A stretch of 14,453 nt of DNA from Candidatus Hydrogenedens terephthalaticus JGI OTU-1. Its GTDB lineage: Bacteria; Hydrogenedentota; Hydrogenedentia; Hydrogenedentales; Hydrogenedentaceae. The notes below the pieces were generated by a model that was not told the origin of the DNA, ran no database searches, and worked only from the letters and a program-made list of their open reading frames with translations. This document shows, in pieces, positions 1 to 8,087 of the stretch (position 1 is the first letter of the stretch; the number at the start of each line of letters is the position of its first letter). The stretch lies in contig AWNW01000026.1 of assembly GCA_000493945.1 (NCBI GenBank), positions 7,913-22,365 of the forward strand, written 5' to 3'. Both the position numbers and the translations under genes were made by a program.

Positions 1-2179
1 ATAATCTATTAAAACAACACCTACTTGAACACTCTCCATCAGCGTCCGCTGAAATAGCTCGCTCTCTAATAATTTCTGTTTCTGCCTGTATTCCTCCGTT
101 ACATCGCGAAATACAAAAACGGCACCTAACAAATTCTTCTGCTCATCATAAATAGGTGTGCAACTGTCTGCGATGTTATATTCTTCACCTGTCCTGGATA
201 TCAATAATGTATTATTACCAATATCAACTCTTTCCCCTGTTTGAAGAGTCTTATATATTGGATTTTCCAACTTTTGTCGTGTGGTATAATCTTCTAATTG
301 TATAACTTCGTCTATCTTCTTACCGACAGCATCTTTTGCACTCAAGCCTATTAGTTCCTTTGCAGAACGATTTATATCTACAATATACCCTTCTTTATCA
401 ACACTTATCACAGCATCACCGATAGAGTATAAAGTAGATTTTAGTAATTCCCTGCTCTGGTACAGTTCGCTTGTTCGTTGGTAGATAAGTCTTTGTAAGG
501 TCTGATTATAGTTGGAAAGAATCGCGATGACAAGGGTCAACGCGAAAGAAGCAATCAAGCCTAAAACAAAAGCAGGTATCCTATCATCAATTATCTTTAT
601 TTCCTTCAATTCCCCAGGTTGAACTTCAATACCAAATAATTGTTGAAAAATAAACACGGTGAAAAACAACCTATCTGAACCAAAAACATTAAATTCTTTT
701 AAAAATTCGAAATCACCTTTTTGAGGTTGGTCTGAATAAACATTAATGATATCCTCCGAATCAGAAATGTAATAATAATCAAAATATAGGGGCTTATTTA
801 TAAATCCATGTGCTGTCTTTTCTAACCAAACTTTAACAAAACTATTCATGTCCAAAGTTATCCCTATTATTCCTTTATCTTCCTTATCTTTGATAACAGG
901 ACTAAACAATATAAAGATGGAAGAAGGATATTGTGAAAAGAGTGACACTTCATTCGATAGGAGCATTGAAACCCTTCCTGTGTTAATCGCCTGCTGGATA
1001 GCTGTTCTTGCTTTCTCATTAGAATTTATATCGTAGCCAATCGTTGAGATATCAGTATCTTTAGAAGAATAGAAAATGGGAAAATAGAAGTTCTTTTCTC
1101 TGGCAGGTATTTTGTTTCCATTCTCATCCAACTCCCAGATTTGAAAATCCGATTTGTAAATTTCAGCACCTTCTCTTAAAAATTGTTCTTTATTATTTTT
1201 ATCTACAAGCGGTATCCAAAAAAATGAAAGATAAGAAGCCTTTTCCTTTGTAAAAGAATTTGTAAAATTATAAAACTCTTCAAGTCTCACCTCATCACTA
1301 TTTTGGTAATACGATATAAGTGCGGGGATTAACACATCGCGAATATCTTCTAATTTTTCGTTCAAAAACCTGATTGTTGTTTTCGACACTTCATCTAATA
1401 TTACACAATGTTGTCTTTGGTCTCTTTCACTAATAAACCAAACTGTAGCAATCGTAAAAATAAAAGAACACATAAAAGCCAATATAGTTTCTGTAAATTT
1501 CAACCTACCCAATTCTTCTTTTCGATTTTCTCTCCTGCTAAAACCAATTCCCGAAAGCAAAATAACACCTATCAGTAAGATGGTAAATACAAGGGTCGGG
1601 TATGTTTTTTCCCAAACGATTAGGTTCCAGTCCTTTGCATCAATATCCATCCCTAAAACAGCACTTACCTTTCTCTGTGCAACATCTTTTATTGGGACAA
1701 GGGCACTTACCCATACACCCCATTCATCAGGCAGAGGTCCCTCAACAAAGGGAACCCCTGTATCAAAACAATTAATCAATTCTTCTGAGGCATCGTCATA
1801 TAAATCGCCGGGTTGAGCCGGTGGCGTCTCTTCTATATCCTCTTGCGTATCTATATAAAAGAAAACTTGTTTGTTCTCATTTCTGCCCATTAAATACAAA
1901 TACTTACAACGAGGTATAAGAGAACGAACCGTACGAAGTCGTGTAAGTAGTAAATGATAACGGGGATTATTATAATCAGCCCCCCGAACCTTGAAATTCA
2001 TTTATTATGTCTGGATCAATACTTTCTGCTATATTCACTGTATGCATCAATAATAATTTACGATACCACTGGTCATTGGAATTATATGTATACAGTGTCC
2101 ATAATCCGCCAAAAAGAATCGTCAAAAGTATGGAAAATAGGACATACCATCGGAATAACCATTTTAAGTAATTCTTCAT
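1..2179 (-). CDS. CHASE/PAS-domain membrane sensor protein, partial (runs off left edge) and frameshifted
   Basis: Membrane sensor, probably a histidine kinase or other output whose C-terminus lies beyond base 1. It starts at ATG 2179. With one base removed from the G run at 1980-1985 it reads open for about 726 residues to the window edge. Layout: TM1 at 8-30; an extracytoplasmic domain about 31-190 ending in VSAVLGMDIDAKDW, Cache-like in style; TM2 about 194-212; TM3 about 228-249; a CHASE domain about 250-450 (WIPLVD, YFPIFYSS, GYDINSNEKARTAI); TM4 about 535-555; a short coil; PAS1 about 580-695 (GDAVISVDKEGYIVDIN, ending FRDVTEE); and the start of a second PAS at about 705. As written, the first frame stops at 1976-1978 after 67 codons. 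It is the third gene of the minus-strand block, 21 bp after the acyltransferase. The domain calls are my reading of motifs; the ligand and output type are unknown. Confidence 0.8.
1980..1985 (-). other. Frameshift site: run of six G in the sensor gene
   Basis: On the minus strand the run of six G gives FQGSGG and then TGA. With five G it reads FQGSGADYNNPRYH and stays open for about 650 more codons. The lack of any further stop over nearly 2 kb argues for a very recent mutation or a base-calling error, not old decay. Programmed or phase-variable slippage is possible, but a run of six is short for that. Confidence 0.85.
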
Positions 2180-2188
2180 TTTATCAGA

Positions 2189-2192
2189 CTCC
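2189..2192 (-). promoter_or_regulatory. Ribosome binding site GGAG that sets the sensor start at ATG 2179
   Basis: GGAG lies 9 nt before ATG 2179. An in-frame TTG at 2194 would place this motif inside the coding region, so the ATG is preferred. Confidence 0.6.
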
Positions 2193-2200
2193 AAAAATTT

Positions 2201-3313
2201 TTAAGTTTTCATTCCAAATAAAAACCGTGGTATTTTATATTTTCTTATTAAAAAGTGGTAAATAACAACTGTAACAGAGAACGATAATACGACTAACACA
2301 AAAAATATTATTCCCACATTTAAATTCAACGATATGAAATAATATGCAAGAATGATTATTACTGTTTGATGGAGGATGTAAAAGGGATATGACATCTCAC
2401 TTGCATAAGGTAATATTTGTATTGGGAAATTAAGATATTTTTCACTATATCCCAAAATAAACAATAACCAGAACCAAACATTGAAGCGGCGTAAAATATA
2501 GAAAAGAATATCTGAAATAGAGTATCTCTCAAAAGTAAAAGAAATCTTAACAAAAATAAGGTAAATTATCATTGTAATGAGACCTAAAAGAAATAATAAA
2601 AATCTTTGTTCTCTTATAGTTCGTTCTATCTCAGGATTAGAAACAATAAAAAAACCTATAAAGAAATAAGTGTAGTAATAAAATGGATTTTTCGAGCCTA
2701 AAGTAGGTAATTGTTCGGCTAATCCTATTATTACAGGATAGAAAAATAGAAAAAGATAATTCGGAATATTGTCTCCTATTTCTTTTGAATACTTCCTTAT
2801 ATTCAAGAATAAAGGCACGGAAAAAATACTATATAAATAAAGATAGAGGATAAACCATAGATGTGCAGGGGTAAAAAAACCGGTATAACCTGAAAAATCA
2901 CCTTGAATATGAAAAAAATACTGTTTTAAAAAATCAGAAATGGTACTATCCGCATGTTCCCTTATATATGCCAAATAAGGTTGAGGAGGTACTATAAACA
3001 AAACACCAAACAGAAAGGGAATAAGTAATCGCTTTGTCCTTTCCGAAATATACTGTTTATAGTCTCTTTTTTGGAGTGCATAAAAAGAGGATATACCTGC
3101 AATCATAAATAGAAGTGGCATGTGCCATGGGGATAGGAAAAACACGAAATAGTCCAGCAGAAAATGTGAAGAGGAACTTTTCACATAAAAAGGCTCGTAT
3201 GTGAAAAATACCATTGCACAGTGGAAAGGGATAAGAAGTAAAACAGCAATAATTCTTAAATACTCAATATCATATCGTCTTTTTTCAAACACCGGTGATT
3301 TTATATTTGACAT
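2201..3313 (-). CDS. Acyltransferase family 3 membrane protein (OpgC/MdoC-like)
   Basis: Multi-pass inner-membrane acyltransferase of 370 residues, a normal length for the acyltransferase-3 family (PF01757). Family members transfer acetyl or succinyl groups to surface glycans, periplasmic glucans or peptidoglycan. Visible family features: RYDIEYLRIIAVLLLIPFH at 13-31 with the first-helix His31, the RTKRLLIPF loop at 92-100 (the family's basic loop), AHLWFILYLYLYS at 150-162, and the late YPFYILHQTVII with His315. About ten hydrophobic helices are present. The opening helix and the overall pattern resemble OpgC/MdoC glucan succinyltransferases, but the substrate cannot be read from sequence. 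It starts at ATG 3313 with no clear Shine-Dalgarno. It sits 21 bp after the hybrid kinase and 21 bp before the CHASE sensor, so it is probably cotranscribed with both; a non-signalling gene between two sensors is unusual. Confidence 0.85.
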   Translation of the reverse strand: MSNIKSPVFEKRRYDIEYLRIIAVLLLIPFHCAMVFFTYEPFYVKSSSSHFLLDYFVFFLSPWHMPLLFMIAGISSFYALQKRDYKQYISERTKRLLIPFLFGVLFIVPPQPYLAYIREHADSTISDFLKQYFFHIQGDFSGYTGFFTPAHLWFILYLYLYSIFSVPLFLNIRKYSKEIGDNIPNYLFLFFYPVIIGLAEQLPTLGSKNPFYYYTYFFIGFFIVSNPEIERTIREQRFLLFLLGLITMIIYLIFVKISFTFERYSISDILFYILRRFNVWFWLLFILGYSEKYLNFPIQILPYASEMSYPFYILHQTVIIILAYYFISLNLNVGIIFFVLVVLSFSVTVVIYHFLIRKYKIPRFLFGMKT

Positions 3314-3334
3314 AAATTGAATATATTAATGATT

Positions 3335-6300
3335 TTAATGTTTATTTTTATTATCCAGTATATTTCTAACCGATCTTAATAACTCCTGTCTCCCATAAGG
3401 TTTGTTTATTAGATTCAGGTCTTTTTCTAAAACAAAATTGATATGTATGGAATTTTCAGAATAACCGGTTGAAAAAAGAACGGGTAAATCTGGTCTTATT
3501 TTTTTAATCTTTTCATATAACTCTTTTCCACCCATTACAGGCATAATCACATCAAGAATAACAAGGTCAATATCATTGATATTTTCCAGAAACAGTTTAA
3601 AACCCTCTTCCCCATCTTTTGCAGAAATCACTCGATAACCTGCTTGCTCCAATATTCGTATTGATACAGAACGAACGGTTAATTCATCTTCCGCAATCAA
3701 TATTGTTTCGTTTCCCTCGAGTTGTTCAATCTGTCCTTTTTCTGTATCCTCTTCTTTTTGGATTTGCTCTTGAGTGGTAGCAGGCAAATAAATTTTGAAA
3801 GTAGTTCCCTTTCCTACCTCAGAATAAACATGAATAATTCCGTTATGTTGCTGGACGAGCCCATAAACAGTTGATAATCCTAACCCTGTTCCTTTACCAG
3901 TTTCTTTTGTAGTAAAAAACGGGTCAAAACAATGTTCCAATGTATGTTTATCCATACCTATGCCTGTATCCGTAACAGAAATAACTACAAATTCTCCAGA
4001 TGTTGTCCATGTAATCCCCTCTATCATTTCATCAGATATATGAGTAGAACTCGTTTCTATCAACAGTTTTCCACCATTGGGCATAGCATCATTCGCATTA
4101 ACACAAAGGTTAATCAAAATAACTTCGACTGCGTTCTTATCTGCATAAATCAAAGGCTTTTGAGCATTCGGTAGAAATGTTAGTTCTATATTCTCACGAA
4201 GAAGTCTCTGCAACATCTTATATATTTCATGGACCAATTCATTAACATTAATTATTTCTTTCTTTAATATTTGTTTACGGGCAAAGGCTAATAGTTGACG
4301 GACTAACGAAGCGGCTTTTTGATTGGCTTTAATTATTTCCTCTATGTAAGGAATAATGGGAGAATCTGTATAAAGTTCTCTTTCTGCCAATTCTGCATAA
4401 CCATTAATTACCATAAGATGGTTATTTAAATCATGGGCAATCCCCCCGGCTAATTGTCCAATACTCTCCATCTTTTGGGATTGTTTAAGGTCATTGAGGA
4501 GTTTTAATTCTCGGGTAATATCTCTGAATACCAATACGATATTCGTTAACTCTTTTCGTTCATTGAGTAAAGGCGATATAGAATATTCTATGTTGTATAT
4601 GTTCCCGTCATTTTTAGACCATTCCAATTGTCCTCTTATTATTTTTCCACCTTTTAGAGAGTTTATTTTTCCCTGATATTCTTCCTGCCCCATATTGTTC
4701 TCAAAGAAAGAAAATAGGGGTTTCCTGAGTAATTCTACATTTCCTTTTCCTGTAATTGTCTCAACCGCGGGATTAATATAAATAATAACTTCATCTTTAT
4801 CTGCAATTAGAATACCCTCTTCCGCAGTTTCAACGGTTTGAATAAGTAAATCCCTCTGTTTTTCAGATTTTAATTTCTCTCGGTTTATAAGTGTTAGAGC
4901 CAACTGGTCTGCAATTTGACATGCGAACGATATTTCATCGTCTTCCCATGCATATTTCTCTCCCGTATATTCAAAACAAATCACACCTATATTCTGTTCT
5001 CCTATTCGAATACCAACATCTAACATAGATTTAATATCCAGAGGTATAAGGTAATTATCGGTATACCCCTTGGTTCTTGGGTCTACCAACGCATCATAAG
5101 CATCTACATATTTGGATCTCTTTAATTCCTGGAACTCATTGAAAAATTCCTCCTCACGAAGAATATACCCCGAAGCATGAAGTCCCGTAGAAATATCATA
5201 ATGGTCAACACATACCAATTGATTTCGATCATCATTAAACAACCATACATTAACCCGAGGAATTTTCAATTTTTTTCCTACTTCTTCTGTTACAAACTTT
5301 GCGAGCCCCTCAAAGTTCCCTTCTGCTACAAATGGATTTATTGCAACATTAGCGAGAATATCTTTTTCTATAATTAATCTCTCATTCCTTTTCTTCTGTT
5401 TCTCTTCTTCATTTTTTCGTTGAGTTATATCCCATAAGTATCCTTGCAAATAAAGCAAATTCCCATCATCCCATACACCCGTCCCAATCTCTTCTATCCA
5501 GACCCAATGCCCATCACGGTGTTGAATACGGTAGAACAAATGATAAGGAAGTTTCTGCTTTAATTTCTCATCCACTTCATTAAAAATATAATCCCTATCT
5601 TCTGGATGATAAATATCCGCAAAATTTACTTTTGTTGATATGAATTCTTCTTTTGTATAACCTGTCAGATTATAAACTGCATCAGTTAGATAAAGCATGG
5701 TATAGAATTCATCATTTTTACAAATATATACCGTCCCGGGAAAATTTTCCGTAAGAAGTCTATACCGTCTTTCGCTCTCTTCAAGGTTTCTCTTTGCTGT
5801 TTTAAATTGATTTAACGAATACTCCAACATTTTGTTTGTCTTTTTAACTTTATAAGCATAGATAATGAACAAAGTAGCAACAATAAATAAGGTCCAGAAA
5901 ACAAGGAAAGAAATAATAAAATAGCGTTGTCTTTTAATAAACTCAATACTCGTTTCTTTTTCTACTTCTTCAAATGGGGGCAGCCGTAGTTTGCGAATAA
6001 GTTCTTCGACCGCTGTATAACTTACATGAGGCATCCAACCTGCAGAGTCAAGACATTGTGCTTCTATACTGTCAGGAGAAATTTTCAAGAGAGCAAGAAT
6101 CATATTCTTTTTAACTTCTTCAGGGACAGTAGAATGGGCAATACAACATGCCTCCGGGAACACATCTGTACTATGAGGGTATGGGATGACATTAGTTTCT
6201 TTATTGTTTATGATTTTTACTGATCCTTCCCTCATTTTTCCATCTTGAGTAAATTTTGACAAATAGAAAGCACTTATACAACCGACATCCGCATTACCTG

Positions 6301-6877
6301 TAAGCACTGTCTGAAAAACATCTTCATGATTCCCTGCAATGACTATAGAATGAAAATCTCTATCAGGATCTATCCCATTTTTCTGAAATTCATAATAGGG
6401 AAGAATCCAGCCTGCAAAAAAATTCCTTCCCGGGATACAAACTTTTTTCCCTATAACATCTCGTAATGTATTTATATCATCACGGTCAGATTTACAAAAA
6501 ATAGCCCCTGCTTGATATTCTATTACTTTTTCTGGTCCTTTTCGGACTATCGTGGTTATAATGCTATAAGCATTTATATGCTCTGCGATTATTGCTATAT
6601 ATGGATTACAAATAGCAAAATCGAGTTCGCCCCACGATAACGACCTTATAAGGTCATCATCGGAAAGACATAAAAATTGGAATTGATAATCGGGAAACTC
6701 ACTTCTCAAATACTGGGCAAAAGGCAGGATATACTGTGGACTTGCTATCTCATTTGAAAACTTTTGATAGCCGACAGTTATATTTTTATCTGTAACACCC
6801 GCGGATAGATTATGAGTAAATATAATAATATAGGAAACGATTAGAAAAAATATAAAAATCGTTTTTGTTCTTTTCAT
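3335..6877 (-). CDS. Hybrid sensor histidine kinase with PhnD-like periplasmic binding domain, PAS-GAF-PAS and receiver
   Basis: Membrane two-component hybrid kinase of 1180 residues. Order: signal/anchor helix 5-26; PhnD-type solute-binding domain about 30-300 (KVCIPGRNFFAGW, then GNHEDVFQTVLTGNADVGC); TM about 317-342; PAS about 366-488 (HRDGHWVWIEE, ending DITQRK); GAF about 505-665; PAS about 672-790; HisKA with phospho-acceptor His815 in GGIAHDLNN; HATPase with N box Asn927, DTGIGM at 970-975, FDPFFTT at 984-990 and GKGTGLGLS near 995-1002; receiver 1057-1175 with acidic Glu1063/Asp1064, phospho-acceptor Asp1109 (VILDVIMP), Thr1137 and Lys1159. All catalytic motifs look intact. The binding domain holds eight cysteines (70, 90, 128, 147, 200, 244, 245, 275). 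PhnD-like domains occur in the TtrS sensor and in the arsenite-binding AioX protein, so an oxyanion ligand is plausible but unproven. It heads the three-gene block. Confidence 0.93.
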   Translation of the reverse strand: MKRTKTIFIFFLIVSYIIIFTHNLSAGVTDKNITVGYQKFSNEIASPQYILPFAQYLRSEFPDYQFQFLCLSDDDLIRSLSWGELDFAICNPYIAIIAEHINAYSIITTIVRKGPEKVIEYQAGAIFCKSDRDDINTLRDVIGKKVCIPGRNFFAGWILPYYEFQKNGIDPDRDFHSIVIAGNHEDVFQTVLTGNADVGCISAFYLSKFTQDGKMREGSVKIINNKETNVIPYPHSTDVFPEACCIAHSTVPEEVKKNMILALLKISPDSIEAQCLDSAGWMPHVSYTAVEELIRKLRLPPFEEVEKETSIEFIKRQRYFIISFLVFWTLFIVATLFIIYAYKVKKTNKMLEYSLNQFKTAKRNLEESERRYRLLTENFPGTVYICKNDEFYTMLYLTDAVYNLTGYTKEEFISTKVNFADIYHPEDRDYIFNEVDEKLKQKLPYHLFYRIQHRDGHWVWIEEIGTGVWDDGNLLYLQGYLWDITQRKNEEEKQKKRNERLIIEKDILANVAINPFVAEGNFEGLAKFVTEEVGKKLKIPRVNVWLFNDDRNQLVCVDHYDISTGLHASGYILREEEFFNEFQELKRSKYVDAYDALVDPRTKGYTDNYLIPLDIKSMLDVGIRIGEQNIGVICFEYTGEKYAWEDDEISFACQIADQLALTLINREKLKSEKQRDLLIQTVETAEEGILIADKDEVIIYINPAVETITGKGNVELLRKPLFSFFENNMGQEEYQGKINSLKGGKIIRGQLEWSKNDGNIYNIEYSISPLLNERKELTNIVLVFRDITRELKLLNDLKQSQKMESIGQLAGGIAHDLNNHLMVINGYAELAERELYTDSPIIPYIEEIIKANQKAASLVRQLLAFARKQILKKEIINVNELVHEIYKMLQRLLRENIELTFLPNAQKPLIYADKNAVEVILINLCVNANDAMPNGGKLLIETSSTHISDEMIEGITWTTSGEFVVISVTDTGIGMDKHTLEHCFDPFFTTKETGKGTGLGLSTVYGLVQQHNGIIHVYSEVGKGTTFKIYLPATTQEQIQKEEDTEKGQIEQLEGNETILIAEDELTVRSVSIRILEQAGYRVISAKDGEEGFKLFLENINDIDLVILDVIMPVMGGKELYEKIKKIRPDLPVLFSTGYSENSIHINFVLEKDLNLINKPYGRQELLRSVRNILDNKNKH

Positions 6878-6927
6878 ATAATAAATTTTTAAATTAAAAC
6901 ATTAAACTAAAAATACATTCATAATTT

Positions 6928-6956
6928 ATTATACATAATAATTGACACTTTTCCAA
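6928..6956 (-). promoter_or_regulatory. Promoter of the hybrid kinase operon
   Basis: On the minus strand TTGGAA (6951-6956) is followed after exactly 17 nt by a perfect TATAAT (6928-6933). It lies about 50 bp before the kinase ATG at 6877. Predicted transcription starts near 6921, giving a short AT-rich leader with no obvious Shine-Dalgarno. Confidence 0.6.
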
Positions 6957-6969
6957 TTTTTTCTATAAA
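6942..6969 (+). promoter_or_regulatory. Plus-strand promoter-like sequence overlapping the kinase promoter
   Basis: A perfect TTGACA (6942-6947), a 16-nt spacer and TATAAA (6964-6969) read on the plus strand. It overlaps the -35 region of the kinase promoter, so the two would compete for polymerase. No real gene lies downstream on this strand before 7388. It is either a chance match in AT-rich DNA or the promoter of an untranslated RNA crossing the repeat arrays. Confidence 0.35.
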
Positions 6970-7024
6970 TATAAAGTAAAAAGCATTTTATTAGAACAAA
7001 TAACTGAATTAGAAAGATGATACT

Positions 7025-7078
7025 AATATGACAGATGAGAATGATGGGATAGATAGAATGGATGAAGCGGATAAGACA
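7025..7078 (+). repeat. Degenerate 9-bp tandem repeat, array A (inverted relative to array B)
   Basis: Six consecutive 9-bp units (AATATGACA, GATGAGAAT, GATGGGATA, GATAGAATG, GATGAAGCG, GATAAGACA) loosely follow RATGRGACN. This is the reverse complement of the array B consensus at 7273-7353. The array is eroded, and the period is clearest in the repeated GAT start of each unit. Confidence 0.5.
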
Positions 7079-7272
7079 AATATAAATTGAAGATATAGTC
7101 CATAGATAAACACATGGCTTTTAAACCATGAAGAACACCAAAAATATGAATGAAGAAGTGAATATTAAAAAACTTAACATGCTCTGTTTTTCTTCTTTAT
7201 AGACTATATGTTAACTGGTAAATATCGGGGGATTTATAAATACAATGAAATACCTGTTTCTATTGTAAAACA

Positions 7273-7353
7273 TTCGTCCCATAGGTAACATTCGTCTCAT
7301 CAGCCCCTTCGGTCTCATCCGTCTCATTCGTCCCATCGGTCCCATTTGTCCCA
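7273..7353 (+). repeat. 9-bp tandem repeat, array B, consensus TTCGTCCCA
   Basis: Nine consecutive 9-bp units fill 81 bp exactly. Most have the form TNNGTCYCA, for example TTCGTCCCA at 7273 and 7327, TCGGTCCCA at 7336 and TTTGTCCCA at 7345. Two units, at 7282 and 7300, are diverged. It lies 34 bp past the arsG stop codon. A 9-bp period with no spacers excludes a CRISPR array. Confidence 0.85.
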
Positions 7354-7387
7354 TTAATTTAACAGGCAAGAACACCTGCGCACTTCT

Positions 7388-8080
7388 TCAAGAAAGGTCT
7401 ATCCTAAATATATTAATAAGAGTAAGATAAATACCCACAAGAATAAAAACTATCCCTGTAATCCTTCTCGCCCAGTATTCCGCCGATGATAAAAAGTTGT
7501 AAGCCTTACTAACCTTTGATGTTCCAAATGAAATTAAGAAGGCGAAAATAATAACGGGAATACCTGTGCTAATACCATAGAATAAGGGAACACTAAAAGC
7601 AGAATTTGTTTTAGTGGCTAATGGTATCAATCCGCCAAAAAACAATGCTGCGGATGTCGGACAAAAAGATAAGGCAAAGAGGAATCCAAGCAAAAAAGCC
7701 CCTATCAATCCCCATTCTTCTATTTTTTTACTGAAATTGTCTGTCTTAAACGATACATTCAAATTAATTTTTATAAGATCAAGCAAAAACATTCCTACAA
7801 TAATAAGAAGAGGTCCCACAACTTTATTCATATACTTTTGAAGGAAATGAGAGAGAAACGGCATATCTAACATACTTTTTACAAGTACAAAACTGAGTAT
7901 GATATAGGCAAGGGTTCTACCTAAGGAATAAATTATCCCATTCAACAGAACAAATCCAGGATGAGTTATTCTTTTTGATATATAGGAAATAGCAACAATA
8001 TTCGTTGCAAGGGGACAGGGACTGATGGAAGTTAAGAAACCAAGGTATACCGCGGAGGAAAGACCTAATAAAAATTGCAT
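7388..8080 (-). CDS. arsG: ArsG-like / CcdA-like membrane transporter with two conserved cysteines
   Basis: Inner-membrane protein of 230 residues with about six hydrophobic helices. It resembles the ArsG family (aromatic arsenical efflux permease, name from memory) and, more broadly, the CcdA/DsbD electron-carrying domain. Signatures are LGFLTSISPCPLATN in TM1 (Cys22) and LSFCPTSAALFFGGLIPLA in a later helix (Cys140). These are the only two cysteines in the protein, each next to proline, just as in CcdA/DsbD where the pair passes electrons across the membrane. It starts at ATG 8080, 7 bp after the arsF stop, with AAGGGA inside the end of arsF as ribosome binding site. It is the last gene of the arsE-F-G arm. 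Established family reports favour efflux of trivalent aromatic arsenicals; the Cys layout fits thiol-electron transfer equally well. Confidence 0.8.
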   Translation of the reverse strand: MQFLLGLSSAVYLGFLTSISPCPLATNIVAISYISKRITHPGFVLLNGIIYSLGRTLAYIILSFVLVKSMLDMPFLSHFLQKYMNKVVGPLLIIVGMFLLDLIKINLNVSFKTDNFSKKIEEWGLIGAFLLGFLFALSFCPTSAALFFGGLIPLATKTNSAFSVPLFYGISTGIPVIIFAFLISFGTSKVSKAYNFLSSAEYWARRITGIVFILVGIYLTLINIFRIDLS

Positions 8081-8087
8081 TCCGTAT

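Larger units (their letters stand above)
6878..7387. other. 510-bp intergenic region with repeats and promoters, no convincing gene
   Basis: This gap separates the end of arsG from the kinase start. It contains the kinase promoter, an oppositely directed promoter-like sequence and two inverted arrays of a 9-bp repeat, described separately. An imperfect palindrome lies at 7113-7130 (CATGG and CCATG arms). A loose inverted repeat pairs about 7093-7104 (ATATAGTCCATA) with about 7197-7207 (TTATAGACTAT). No T-run terminator is evident after arsG; only a weak CAGG/CCTG stem occurs at 7363-7378. The only ATG frame on the plus strand with repeat content is 19 codons long (7028-7090) and is not credible. 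Confidence 0.6.

Noticed and set aside
1954..2265. A 103-codon plus-strand open frame spanning the sensor and acyltransferase junction
   Set aside because: It is antisense to two well-supported genes, has no family resemblance and its composition is that of a reverse-strand shadow.
7028..7090. A 19-codon plus-strand frame starting ATG at 7028, acidic in composition
   Set aside because: It is made almost wholly of the 9-bp repeat array A, has no good ribosome binding site and is far too short to support as a gene.
7105..7135. Anticodon-arm-like hairpin with CATGG/CCATG arms and a CTTTTAAA loop, resembling tRNA-Lys(UUU)
   Set aside because: The loop is 8 nt if the stem pairs properly. There are no D-arm, T-arm (GGTTCRA-type) or acceptor-stem matches around it.
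7273..7353. Possible CRISPR array
   Set aside because: The period is 9 bp with no spacers between units and no cas genes nearby.
7361..7380. Possible arsG terminator, CAGG/CCTG stem
   Set aside because: Only four base pairs with an 8-nt loop and no T run; too weak to call.
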